64,000 bases of DNA. It comes from Mactra quadrangularis (Eukaryota > Mollusca > Bivalvia > Venerida > Mactridae). The notes under the pieces were generated by a model. That model ran no database searches, was not told the DNA's origin, and worked only from the letters and a program-made list of their open reading frames with translations. The translations under genes and the position numbers were made by a program. Positions 26,301 to 32,829 of this stretch are shown here, piece after piece (within the stretch, counting starts at the first letter, position 1; each line of letters begins with the position of its first letter). The stretch is from positions 3,720,001 through 3,784,000 of the forward strand of contig CM046304.1 in the NCBI GenBank assembly GCA_025267735.1, written 5' to 3'.

Positions 26301-27296
26301 CAGAGACTACATTAATAACAGGCAAACAATCATTCTGGATTGGTATGATAAAAGAGCCAGATACAACTACACAGTTTAAATGGTTAGACGGAACAATAGT
26401 TAACACTAATATAGTGTAAGCATAGGTTACCTCCCTTTGTTCTGTTTAAGTCAACACTAATATAGCGTAAATAACAATTGCAATCCTTTGCTTGTTGTGT
26501 TTTTGTCACAGTATTAGTTTTTGTCAGCACCAGAGACACCAATGGTCTCAATAGCGAAGTATTTTAATCTTAAATTAAGCATGTAGTGCTAAAACATTAT
26601 CAACAATTACACGATGTTGCAATAACTTTTCATTCTGGAACTTAAAACATAAATGTACATCTTATTTTGTTGTTTTGTAAATCGAGTATTCCAAACGCTG
26701 TGGCATAGTTTCAGAATTACTTACAAAGTCTCTTATGAAATGTCATGGAAAGAATAATATTATTTCTATATACTTTATACAGATACGGCTTGTATACGCT
26801 ACTTACCCTCATATTCAGTTAATACTTCAATGTTAGTAACACACAAATTTGTACACATATAAGATGACAGTTCAATAATTGAAACTTGACTAAGAAAATT
26901 TGTGACTATAATTATATAATCATATATTATGTAAAAACACTATGATTATAATATCATACAATTTCTAGATCTGTGACAGACAAGGTTGGTAAAGATGAGT
27001 ATGGATGTGCTAAGTTTAATGGTGAAACTGTTACAATAGATAGTTGTACTGAAGACGAAGATAATGGTTATATTTGTGAGAAAGATTTTGGTAAGTTTAG
27101 TACACATGAGTTTCCTGTACTTTTGATTTAATACGAACAAGGTCGATAATGTTGGTGCAAATCATACTCACTTCCCTGAATGGCGGATTGGGCCTTTCCC
27201 CTTGGCAGCATAAAAACTCATGTGAAACGGCGTAATGAAACAGAATAATATACATAACGTTTCTCTTTACTAAAGGTACTGTAACTGTTTCTTTTC

Positions 27297-27355
<59 letters not shown>

Positions 27356-30300
27356 TATAATAATAATAATAATAATATCTTAAGACTAAATTTAAAGGTG
27401 AACACTCCAAAGGCACGAGAGTAATCTACCAGTAGACCATAAAACCTTCTACGCATTGGTTATTTACCGGAAGGAACAGACATCCCGCTTTTCCCCACAA
27501 AAATGTGGTATGGCAAACAATTTATGGCAGAAAAACTTACCTTCAAGGTCGTTTGATAGATATTTTCATCCATACTGATCCGTGATCACAAAATATGACA
27601 TTGTAAAGACAACCTGGAGAAGACATCAAAATGGAATGGAAAACTGAATAATCCGAAGTCCCGTAAAACCCGATCTATCGTTGATTTTCATACCCAAACA
27701 CGTTTGACTTGCTTACAATATGATTAGCCAGATACGACCGCTAGTAATGTATTCTGTATAAATATCTATATTTTGATTTAACAGATTCAACTTGTGGCGG
27801 AAGATATTTGATACATGATGATGTTGTTACTATACAATCACCAGGATTTCCTAATGGTTTCCCACCTGACATATCTTGTACATATATCTTACAGGTATTG
27901 TATTTATGATAAGTTTCTGATGATTTTTAAGGGTTTGATTAGGGTCCGTCCGTTTTATGAGGATGCATTATGCGCAGACAGCTAGATAATACTCTTCATT
28001 CCTATTGTTAATGATTGAGTTTTGGGTTTTATATTGTGTCTTGTTTTGAAAGTTTTCCAATATTATTCATATCAGAAAAGCCATTTTGTGTTATTTTAGA
28101 ATTTTTAAGAATGTCACAAAGTTTACATTTTGAAGCGACATATATATCTCGTATATGCCTTAGTAAATTTTAAATTTACAATGGGTGCCAGAAGACACTT
28201 TGTGTATGTCTGCTGGTGACAATTATCAGAGAAACATCTAAAATAAGGGAGATAACAACACTCCAAGGGTTTATTTTTATATTGTTGGATTACCTCCCTT
28301 GTTTCTTGAGTCAAAATAATGTCCTGTATTACTTGACTTACATATACGTTCAGTGCCTGTAGGATTATAATACTGGTCTATGAACTTGAAAGAAATGCTA
28401 TTTACGCTAAACCAGACTGAGGAAATGATTGATGTTTTTCCCATTTGACACGTCTGCCTTTTGGATTATAAACCGCACCTTGAACAAAGGTTGGCAGCAT
28501 TTCTAAGTTAAACAGAAAATCCAGATCTAGGGTTGTCTACGTTTCACAAATTGACACGGTATTTTTTATTTTGAATAATGCATTAACTATTGTAATTCTA
28601 GTAATCCATTCTTGTTTTCTTTTTTTACAAGACAAATGAAGACTCGAGGATAAGAATCAAGTTTGATACATTTAACCTTGATACACTTGGTAATGACGTC
28701 ATGGATATATTACTTAACAATGATGTAACGTCAGAGACGCAAAGGTTATTTATTGGTTATTACTTTATTTATATTAAACTATTAAAAGAGGTAATTATTG
28801 GGTAGCCAGCTCCGTGTAGGTTCAAATCACACCAAAATCTCCCTCTTTGTTTCCATAAGCAATACCTTTATCATTATTGCTCACCTCAAGGTGACCAAAA
28901 AGTGGACTCGATGGTGATTTAGATAAGTCGTAAGATCTTGTTACTGTATTAGTATAAACAAAATACGGTCGAAGAGGCTTCGTAAACGTAAATTTTGGCC
29001 ACCTCATACATACAAAAATGATCACTTTTTTCATATGGATACCTGCACGCGAGGTTACTATTTTTATGTCCAGTTTGTATACAGTGTATGAAGGGGTTTA
29101 CGACATTTTCCTCATAAGTGATAAGGTTTTGCTCCGGAAAAGGGATCCACAGCCCTATGTATTCAATCGCCCGCCCCACCATGGGCGATTCCATAATATG
29201 TACGTCTTGTCTTTGATGGGCGTTTGAAAGAGAAATCCAAATATTTGGAACACTACTACTGATTATGTTGAAATCATGATAAAAGTATGGTTCGTTTTTT
29301 TCTCATCTGTCAAAACATGAATAATTTCACGGTGATTTCGTACTCTTTATCTAACACTTGTGATATTGTGATAGTGCGTATTCAATCACGGTGAAATTAT
29401 TCACTTTGAGTTGAGAAAAATAGACTATACAATGTATTTTTACATTACAGTTATACACAGGCGTCATTAAATGAACAGATATTAGAATCTGCAGACAATC
29501 TGATCATACTGGAATTTAGATCAGATTCAAAACTATCTGTAGCTGGATTTAAAGCCACAGTTACTGAGGTAATTGCAAAATAGAATCGATTATTATCAAA
29601 CGTTTTATAGTTTCTAGGGCAGTTGTCAGTCTCTGACGGAGGTGTATGCGTCAAGTAACTGGTTAGCAGCTAAGGCAAGAAAATTTAGCCCTTCCCAGGA
29701 ACGGCGAGTAGGTTGACTTACCGCCGTTATAATTATGACCTATACAATGTGTTGTTACGGCATTCCCATACACGACAACTGCCCTAAATCATTTAAAATC
29801 AGTGGTAACAGGAGAAAATAGCCGTAAAAAGTATTTCATAATCAAACTGCTCGAAAGTATGCCCGTAAGTCAGAAGTACAGACATTCTGAATTATTTTGA
29901 GTAAAGCAACATAAGAAAGCATCGTTATTTAATATTGGACAACAAACCTCAAGTTAATGTGTCAGTAGAGCCTCCTCCTTTTAAATCTTAAACAAGCAGT
30001 GCCCTCAAAAAGTTATCGAACGAATGAAATTTTGAGAAAAACTGATCATGCAAATTGTATGTGATTTTACTCTGATTAAAGCTTATTCAGGTACAGTCAC
30101 AACTGTCAAAGCTTGAATAATTTCACGGTGACTGAATGCATTGTTTTTGTACTGGCGGCGTAATGGTTGTCAAAGATATATTTACTAACACATATCATAC
30201 GGAATAAGCAGCTTTACTCGATCAAAATACATACTTTGGGAAACTCATGAATGTACTACGACAATAATTTTAACAAATGCATTTTCTGTGAAATTATTAA

Positions 30301-32471
30301 TGTTTTGTCAATTGAAAAAAAAACGAACTATACATGTAACATAGCTTAAATATATTGTTAAAACTGATAAGTTCTAGAAATATAGACAGAATTATTTCAA
30401 CATGATATACATTATAAACCATGCACTAAGTTACAACTAGAAACAACAAATATGAATTACTGAAAAGCCATGCCAAACAACATTCAAAATCAACACTTTG
30501 TACCAAGGATGACACAAAAAGAGTAAAATATGAACTTGTAATTCCATTGTGATTAATGAAATATAGTATCAAGTGTTGATTTTGAAATTAACCCAGATGT
30601 TAAGTTTCATTTTCTCATGGTTAAATATTAATAAATTGTACCTAAATCAAGATTTTGTTTAAGGACTTTTGAAAAGGCAATATATAACACAGTCGTAGTG
30701 TCAAACCCTGTACGCCATAAATTATTGTCTTTTACTTTTGCTATATTTCAGATAAAGTCAGCTGCCGCCACGACAGTGTCTCCATATCCACTATTGAAAG
30801 CTTTGTATAATGTATTTGATAATAAACAAGATGATTACGACAGAAGAAGAAACAGTATGATATTCCTGAAAGAAATTTTTAATATTTTTAATTCCCTTAC
30901 ATTTTCTGATCTGTTTTAAGGTTTCTACATTAAGAGTTTGTTTGGAATCAATTGATAATTTCTTTTACTTCTACGCATAATGTAAAGTAATTTAGTGAAG
31001 TTATGTTTATACTGCATGAAATTATGAAACAAAATAAGAAAATTGTGCGTTTAGTAGAATATCATGACAATAATGCTAGAAACTTCAAGAAAATGTGTGT
31101 TCTGTAAAAATCATGACATGTTGCTAAAAACTTCTGCAAAGAATGGCTGAGATTAATGTTGATGAGAATTGAACTTGATGCTCGAATAATTTCCACTTGA
31201 AATCGCAACAAAAACGTTATACCCGTCGCTGAAATGAAACGACCAAGCTATTGTTTTTAATTATTCACGCAATTTAAATAGTGCGCGTTGTTTTGTCTTG
31301 TTTTAGTTCTACGTCAACTTCCGAATATGCAATTAGTGCTAGATTAATAATTATAGACTATAAATATACCTATTGTAATTTTGTGTTTATTTGGTGTAAA
31401 TATAATAAGGACCCGAATAAAATTCTTGCCATGTTTTTGACCGTGTTGTTATATTTTTCGCCAGAAACCTCTTTGGTTCTTGCTTATAATATATATATAT
31501 ATATGTGGTTTCCCTTTCATAACAAAAGTTTAAAAATCTAAAAGATCTCCCGCTTTGTGTTTGCTGAGTAATATTTATCTGTTTGTTGTTGCTGTTCCTG
31601 ATATGTTCGCTATCACTTTTTATATACCCTCGTACAGACATAAGAATGAAATGTCCAGTTCTTTGCTATATTACAACTGACTATCCTAGTAAAAATATTT
31701 TCCATGTTGACTATTTTAATTCTTATTAAATCATCTCCGTTCCTGTTTTAAGGCTTTCCGAAGTTGTCATCACTTAGTTCTGTATTCTTGGAGAAACTGT
31801 ATTTGGACCCAACAGTAAGCCAGGTCTTTTCATTCGTGAGTTACTCTTCGTGTCAATGTTGTTTCGGTAGAATTTTCTTATTTTACGGTAGCTTACAATA
31901 CTTTTTCTGGTTGGGTTTAATGCCGTAGTGACACATTGTGTAGGTCATATCACGGCGATCAGTCAACCTACTCACTATTCCTGAAAAATCTAAATCTCTG
32001 GACTTTGTTGTTAACAAGTAAGTAGGCACTTACTTCCGTCATTGACTGACAACTACCCAACATAATTTAGAATCAGTGGTAGGAAAGAGAATGACGTAAT
32101 TTGTTCATAATCAAGCAACCCACGACGTCTGGACCAGTAGACGTGTGTGCTACCGACTGAGCAAGCCGGGTGGGCAAAACATAGCAAAGACGCAATTCTT
32201 GCCGAGAACAACTACATAAAAACTATTTGTAGTTGATTATACTGACGGATATCATTACTCTACATACATGTAGGAGTCGACCAGTCAACCAAATATAATA
32301 AAAACATGAACTACGTTTGTTTCGTAATTAATTAAAATGTCAATATGAAATGATGTAGCATATTGATGGAAGATGACTTTACAATTTATTTCACAGGTTA
32401 ATTTACGATGTGCAACATGTAGTAGCAATCACATGTACAAGAAAGTTCAATTTGATCTGTTTAAATATTAA
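8250..32471 (+). CDS. Astacin-family metalloprotease with EGF, C-type lectin and CUB domains (16-exon gene)
   Basis: Predicted secreted zinc endopeptidase of the astacin (M12A) family. Coding exons: 8250-8318, 10183-10357, 12632-12770, 13828-13897, 15231-15440, 16647-16773, 17413-17544, 25296-25447, 26279-26415, 26969-27090, 27785-27894, 28632-28744, 29451-29568, 30752-30854, 31753-31814, 32397-32471. All introns are GT-AG, phases agree at every junction, and the sum is 1914 nt (637 aa plus stop). Order: signal peptide (1-23), acidic segment (24-65), astacin domain (about 66-262) with HELGH, a third His and SIMHY Met-turn, EGF (264-299), C-type lectin (about 311-441), CUB (448-558), tail. The start is the first in-frame ATG and leads straight into a signal peptide. 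Domain identity is firm; the last two exons are less certain, since reading through exon 14 gives a stop at 30919 (613 aa). Physiological substrate unknown. Confidence 0.9.
8393..8475 (+). mobile_element. Degenerate tRNA-like SINE head
   Basis: GGTCGAGTGGCTAATGACG (box A-like) and GGTTCGAGTGAA (box B-like), related to the S1 head. Located in astacin intron 1. Confidence 0.4.
8556..8909. mobile_element. MITE-like element, family M1 (TTAA target), copy 1
   Basis: TTAA then AGGTACACATTCACAGATTT, ending in the inverted AAATCTGTGAACTAGTACCT then TTAA. Four copies in the window share this structure. Confidence 0.8.
10183..10357 (+). CDS. Astacin gene exon 2: acidic pro-segment and start of catalytic domain
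   Basis: Acceptor TTTTACACAG, donor TACG|GTAATA, ends in phase 1. Residues 24-65 are Ser/Thr/Asp-rich (TYDTDDDVINANDE) and stand where an astacin propeptide would be. No clear aspartate-switch motif (FxGD type) or basic cleavage site is visible. LWPNGIIPYLM at residues 66-76 is the standard entry of the astacin catalytic domain. Confidence 0.88.
10711..10894. mobile_element. Hairpin element, family M4 (TGTATGGTGGCATATTT), copy 1
   Basis: Near-perfect 184-bp foldback. The arms begin TGTATGGTGGCATATTTCTG and end with the inverse; the inside is rich in AACTAGTTA blocks. Located in astacin intron 2. Confidence 0.85.
11591..11682 (+). repeat. Two-copy tandem duplication, about 45 bp
   Basis: TGTCCTGAACAGT and CTACTGTTAACCGGACAT recur as GTCCTGAACAGT and CACTGTTAACCAGACAT. 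Each unit holds inverted AACAGT/ACTGTT. Confidence 0.6.
12106..12160 (+). repeat. Short shared box (GTAGATCGAA ... AAAGTAGAATTTGG), copy 1
   Basis: AAAGTAGATCGAAGTGAAAC followed by CGAAAGTAGAATTTGGTTGT. Copies at 17875-17930 (minus), 47530-47590 (plus) and 57395-57450 (minus). Probably part of an old repeat of about 120 bp. Confidence 0.5.
12277..12580 (+). mobile_element. SINE family S4 (tRNA-like head)
   Basis: Head AGTCCAGTGGTAGGACGCGC (box A) and GGGTTCGAATTC (box B). The body has CTTCTCTCCACCCAG and a tail with AGTCGGTGTACGTGCGTAAG. In astacin intron 2, ending shortly before exon 3. Confidence 0.7.
12632..12770 (+). CDS. Astacin gene exon 3: N-terminal catalytic subdomain
   Basis: Follows CCAATTACAG and ends at the less common donor GAAG|GTTAAT, phase 2. 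It carries the WEYKTCIKFVPWT block; Cys101 is expected to pair with Cys262 at the end of the catalytic domain. The final codon is completed by the first base of exon 4, giving FSAGSCFS, as in other astacins. Confidence 0.88.
12930..12998 (+). ncRNA. MicroRNA-like hairpin candidate in astacin intron 3
   Basis: Arm ACATTCGAAACTCCTCGGCG (12930 onward) pairs with the arm ending at 12998 (CGCCGAGGTTGTTCCGAATG) apart from one mismatch and a small bulge, with a 24-nt loop. The size suits a pre-miRNA. It could equally be the foldback of an old transposon. Confidence 0.25.
13413..13620. mobile_element. MITE-like element, family M5, copy in astacin intron 3
   Basis: Begins TGGTGGATCCAGCGGGGA and ends TTTGGACCCCCCTAGAAAAA then ATCCTGGACCAGCCC. 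Confidence 0.65.
13828..13897 (+). CDS. Astacin gene exon 4: glycine-rich loop before the zinc helix
   Basis: Short 70-nt exon (acceptor ACTTTCAG, donor AAG|GTATGA). It encodes CFSRTG and LFGLGKGC; Cys129 and Cys149 match the second conserved astacin disulfide. Ends in phase 0 just before the zinc-binding helix. Confidence 0.88.
14045..14250 (-). mobile_element. SINE family S1, reverse copy in astacin intron 4
   Basis: Reverse complement of the 1772 copy, including GGCCGAGCGGTTACGACGTT and GGTTCGAATCC (box B). Not a functional tRNA because it runs straight into the SINE body. Confidence 0.75.
14455..14676. mobile_element. Inverted-repeat element, family M6 (CTGCAGCGTGTTCAGT)
   Basis: Ends CTGCAGCGTGTTCAGTTACC and GTTACTGAACACGGGGCAG. 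The middle is a foldback of GGTTGAGTTGTC/GACAACTCAACC words. Second copy at 52014-52220. Confidence 0.75.
14804..15199 (+). repeat. Interspersed repeat R-A, copy beside astacin exon 5
   Basis: From CTCCGTAAACAATTATCCTG to GGGTTTTAATCAGATTG. Matches 46768-47162 almost end to end and 16339-16605 with an internal deletion. It ends 31 bp before the exon 5 acceptor boundary. Confidence 0.8.
15231..15440 (+). CDS. Astacin gene exon 5: zinc-binding helix and Met-turn
   Basis: Acceptor TTTTTTTCAG, donor AAG|GTAGCT, 70 codons. Zinc ligands His157, His161 and His167 and catalytic Glu158 lie in HELGHAIGMVHTMERIDRD. The Met-turn SIMHY (214-218) includes the Tyr that can be a further zinc ligand or transition-state stabiliser. 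All catalytic residues are present. The Glu that normally follows the third His is Thr168, and the usual Phe/Tyr two residues before that His is Met165. Confidence 0.95.
15960..16073. mobile_element. Inverted-repeat element, family M7, copy 1
   Basis: Ends AGTCTATTTTTTCTCAACTG and CAGTTGAAAAAAACGAACTA, with ATAATTTCACGGTG-type arms. In astacin intron 5. Confidence 0.6.
16339..16605 (+). repeat. Interspersed repeat R-A, deleted copy beside astacin exon 6
   Basis: Same start (CTCCGTAAACAGATATCCTG) and same end (ATTTTAATCAGATTG), lacking about 100 bp in between. It ends about 41 bp before exon 6. Confidence 0.75.
16647..16773 (+). CDS. Astacin gene exon 6: C-terminal catalytic subdomain
   Basis: The acceptor is ATTCTAG at 16646. 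A nearer AG at 16629 gives an in-frame stop and was rejected. Encodes SWSKNKLPTMTTKD and ends YVNRAYDC, matching the FSKNGLPT and LYNC ends of astacin domains; Cys262 closes the domain. Donor TCAA|GTGAGT, phase 1. Confidence 0.88.
16963..17262 (-). mobile_element. SINE family S3, full copy in astacin intron 6
   Basis: On the minus strand: head GGCTAGCTCAGTTGGAAGCA (box A) and GGGTTCGATTCC (box B), body, and tail TGTGTTGCTACGGCG. It reads as a tRNA-like promoter fused to a tail, not a tRNA gene. Confidence 0.8.
17413..17544 (+). CDS. Astacin gene exon 7: EGF-like domain
   Basis: Six cysteines (266, 274, 285, 287, 289, 298) with CKHGGFLGGPNCRCIC and DGYAGQFC, the EGF form seen next to astacin domains in many invertebrate proteases. 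Acceptor ATATTTCAG, donor CATA|GTAAGT. The following 7.75-kb intron houses the antisense GTPase gene. Confidence 0.9.
17875..17930 (-). repeat. Short shared box, copy 2
   Basis: Reverse-strand copy (GGCAACCAATTTCTACTTTC, GATCTACTTTTACTTTG) inside astacin intron 7. Confidence 0.5.
20886..21418 (-). CDS. GTPase gene last exon: G4-like motif, Pro/Ser/Arg repeats, hydrophobic tail
   Basis: Acceptor TCTGGTTACAG. Begins KVEIFLVMSKWDL, followed by a six-Ser run, a Cys-containing helical part, then repeated PRAS/PPRDS units encoded by a purine-rich minisatellite (about 20985-21120), and ends in about 18 hydrophobic residues before TGA-type stop at 20886-20888. The repeat makes length variation between alleles likely. 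Confidence 0.82.
20886..24283 (-). CDS. IFI44-like P-loop GTPase with hydrophobic C-terminal tail
   Basis: Five exons on the minus strand: 24283-24174 (5' UTR and first 16 coding nt, ATG at 24189), 23825-23618, 22905-22751, 22372-22166, 21418-20886. Phases agree throughout (1119 nt, 372 aa plus stop). G1 is GLPGAGKSS (34-42), G3 is LVDMSG (105-110), and G4-like is MSKWD (204-208), so a nucleotide-binding G domain is well supported. Spacing resembles the interferon-induced-44/dynamin-like proteins that are expanded in molluscs and often linked to immunity; that role is inference. After about residue 290 comes a run of PRAS/PPR repeats, then a hydrophobic end LMVLGLVFLWLAWLVVL that could anchor the protein in a membrane. 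The gene lies wholly within intron 7 of the plus-strand astacin gene. An upstream noncoding exon is implied by the acceptor at 24284. Confidence 0.86.
20985..21120 (-). repeat. Purine-rich minisatellite within the GTPase coding exon
   Basis: Plus-strand repeats of AGGAGAAGCACG with variation encode, on the minus strand, the PRAS/PPRDS repeats of the GTPase tail. Confidence 0.8.
21676..21945 (-). mobile_element. SINE family S2, reverse copy in the GTPase gene
   Basis: Contains GGTGGGATTCGAACCCGCAC (box B reversed) and GCCGGAAACTTCTCC. It lies between the last two GTPase exons. Confidence 0.75.
22166..22372 (-). CDS. GTPase gene exon, central G-domain helices
   Basis: Acceptor TTAATTTAG, donor AAAT|GTAAGT. 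Encodes a Gln/Asn-rich helix then VTKVCFVQSI and IPQNLINCLMS, similar in layout to the strand-helix pair before the G4 motif in IFI44-like proteins. Confidence 0.85.
22751..22905 (-). CDS. GTPase gene exon with G3 motif
   Basis: Acceptor TATTTCAG, donor GGTG|GTAAAT. Encodes KHCGVDLGAVKNPARKEQ and then LVDMSGFGNSDKY, where DMSG is the DxxG metal-contacting motif. Confidence 0.88.
23216..23462 (+). repeat. Interspersed repeat R-A, diverged copy
   Basis: Shares AAGACGAAACACTATGGATA, TTTGGTAATTTCTATTTTA and CACGATGTAAATAAG and ends GGTTTTAGTCAGATTT, within the GTPase gene between exons 2 and 3. Confidence 0.55.
23618..23825 (-). CDS. GTPase gene exon with P-loop
   Basis: Acceptor GCTATTTCAG, donor ACGTG|GTATGT. 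Contains VIMLIGLPGAGKSSFINT: hydrophobic strand, Walker A and helix. A Gly/Ser/Lys stretch (SGSGKAQSVT) follows where switch I would be. Confidence 0.9.
24174..24283 (-). CDS. GTPase gene exon with start codon
   Basis: Acceptor TTTTTTTCAG precedes a 94-nt untranslated part, then ATG CAG ACA GAA CTA G and donor GTAAGT at 24173. The single leftover G plus AT of the next exon makes Asp6. Start confidence is good because it is the only ATG and the phase matches. Confidence 0.75.
24953..24963 (+). repeat. C homopolymer
   Basis: Run of 11 C in astacin intron 7; length may be unreliable in sequencing. Confidence 0.9.
25296..25447 (+). CDS. Astacin gene exon 8: C-type lectin domain, first part
   Basis: Begins VEWKCQKGWSFHEGKCYQF, the opening of a long-form C-type lectin-like domain, then an Ala-rich helix with a third Cys. 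Acceptor TTGATTTCAG, donor ATG|GTAAGA, phase 0. Confidence 0.9.
25617..25903 (+). mobile_element. SINE family S2, copy in astacin intron 8
   Basis: Best-preserved head: GTCGATAGCGCAGTTGGTAG, loop TTTGGAA, GGTTTGAATCCCACCCGG. Tail GTGTTGACACGGCGTTAACT then AATAAATAA. Confidence 0.85.
26279..26415 (+). CDS. Astacin gene exon 9: C-type lectin domain, middle part
   Basis: Contains the core motif FWIGMIKEPDTTTQFKWLDG (WIG followed by W-x-DG). Acceptor TCTTTTAG, donor ATAGT|GTAAGC; reading past the donor meets a stop at once, which fixes the exon end. No EPN/QPD or WND calcium-binding motif is evident, so calcium-dependent sugar binding is doubtful. Confidence 0.88.
26969..27090 (+). CDS. Astacin gene exon 10: C-type lectin domain, end
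   Basis: Encodes the last two lectin-domain cysteines in YGCAKF and GYICEKDF. Acceptor TTTCTAG, donor TTTTG|GTAAGT, phase 1. The frame is set by the upstream codon split. Confidence 0.88.
27297..27378 (+). repeat. (AAT)n microsatellite
   Basis: About 26 AAT units with one interruption, in astacin intron 10. Confidence 0.95.
27785..27894 (+). CDS. Astacin gene exon 11: CUB domain, first part
   Basis: STCGGRYL then IQSPGFPNGFPPDISCTYIL, the first third of a CUB domain with its first Cys pair and SPGFP turn. Acceptor GATTTAACAG, donor CAG|GTATTG, phase 0. Confidence 0.92.
28632..28744 (+). CDS. Astacin gene exon 12: CUB domain, middle part
   Basis: Beta-strand pattern RIRIKFDTFNLD matches the second CUB segment. 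The second CUB disulfide found in many members is absent. Acceptor TTTACAAG, donor AAAG|GTTATT (uncommon GTT form), phase 2. Confidence 0.8.
28799..28945 (+). mobile_element. SINE family S1, partial copy in astacin intron 12
   Basis: AGCCAGCTCCGTGTAGGTTC (box B region) and AAGTGGACTCGATGGTGATT match the S1 body. Confidence 0.55.
29287..29430. mobile_element. Inverted-repeat element, family M7, copy 2 beside exon 13
   Basis: Arms GGTTCGTTTTTTTCTCATCTG and TTGAGAAAAATAGACTATAC around inverted AATAATTTCACGGTG. It ends 20 bp before the astacin exon 13 acceptor boundary and so lies in the branch-point region. Confidence 0.6.
29451..29568 (+). CDS. Astacin gene exon 13: CUB domain, end
   Basis: Encodes LIILEFRSDSKLSVAGFKAT, the usual CUB ending (LxxxFxSDxxxxxxGFxAxY type). 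Acceptor TTACATTACAG, donor GAG|GTAATT, phase 0. An inverted-repeat element ends about 20 bp upstream of the acceptor. Confidence 0.9.
29610..29875. mobile_element. Two SINE S3 fragments in head-to-head orientation
   Basis: Plus-oriented S3 body and tail at 29610-29770 (GGGCAGTTGTCAGTCTCTGA to ACAATGTGTTGTTACGGC), directly followed by a reverse-oriented body piece at 29775-29875 (GACAACTGCCCTAAATCATT). Confidence 0.6.
30095..30332. mobile_element. Inverted-repeat element, family M7, copy 3
   Basis: GTCACAACTGTCAAAGCTTG with AATAATTTCACGGTGA on the left; AAATTATTAATGTTTTGTCA and AAAAACGAACTATA on the right. Confidence 0.5.
30752..30919 (+). CDS. Astacin gene exon 14: C-terminal tail, two possible ends
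   Basis: Acceptor ATATTTCAG, phase 0. Encodes a Ser/Ala then charged tail (KQDDYDRRRNS). Reading through gives a stop at 30917-30919 after a further 21 hydrophobic-rich residues. A donor at 30855 (AACA|GTATGA) instead joins in phase to 31753. I prefer the spliced form because two further well-formed acceptors keep the frame, but transcripts must decide. Both forms may exist. Confidence 0.7.
   Translation: MKSAAATTVSPYPLLKALYNVFDNKQDDYDRRRNSMIFLKEIFNIFNSLTFSDLF
31753..31814 (+). CDS. Possible astacin gene exon 15
   Basis: Pyrimidine-rich acceptor CCTGTTTTAAG and donor ACA|GTAAGC. It joins phase 1 from exon 14 and leaves phase 0. Encodes FPKLSSLSSVFLEKLYLDPT, protein-like but with no recognised domain. 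A second donor at 31821 (CCAG|GTCTTT) would add three residues. Confidence 0.5.
31907..32175 (-). mobile_element. SINE family S3, copy between astacin exons 15 and 16
   Basis: GCTTGCTCAGTCGGTAGCAC head and TGTGTCACTACGGC tail on the minus strand. Related to 16963-17262. Confidence 0.7.
32397..32471 (+). CDS. Possible astacin gene exon 16 and stop codon
   Basis: Strong acceptor TTATTTCACAG. Phase 0 encodes NLRCATCSSNHMYKKV and ends FKY-stop. The TAA stop (32469-32471) is part of the TTAA at the left edge of an inverted-repeat element (32468-32829). No domain is recognised. Confidence 0.5.
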   Translation, partial: VNLRCATCSSNHMYKKVQFDLFKY

Positions 32472-32829
32472 AGGTAGTAGTTCACAGATATGGTTAAGGT
32501 TTGTCTATATTTTCAAATTTTAAATATCATTTAGTGTCTGTAATTGTGTCTCAAAAAAACTTAATATTTTAAGACAAACTGACCTATAGACTGCTAGAAA
32601 TATGCAATAAAGTTCACAAAATGCACTAAAATTGTCTATACCGTGACATACGGGGTATGTTTTAAATAATTGAAACACCATCATTAATTTTGTAGTTGTA
32701 TGTCAATTAACACTAAAACTGTCATGATTATAAACAATAATTTCCTGCTTTAAAAATGCTTCCTTACAATTTAGATTGTTTCAGACAAAGTTGGTATTGA
32801 AGTTGAAATCTGTGAATGAGTACCTTTAA
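32468..32829. mobile_element. MITE-like element, family M1, copy 2 at the astacin stop codon
   Basis: TTAAAGGTAGTAGTTCACAG on the left and CTGTGAATGAGTACCTTTAA on the right. The left TTAA contains the predicted TAA stop of the astacin gene. Opposite orientation to copy 1. Confidence 0.8.
32606..32611 (+). terminator. Candidate polyadenylation signal supplied by a mobile element
   Basis: AATAAA on the plus strand, 135 bp after the predicted exon-16 stop, inside the TTAA-flanked element. For the shorter model ending at 30919, the nearest clear AATAAA is at 31416-31421. Confidence 0.35.
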
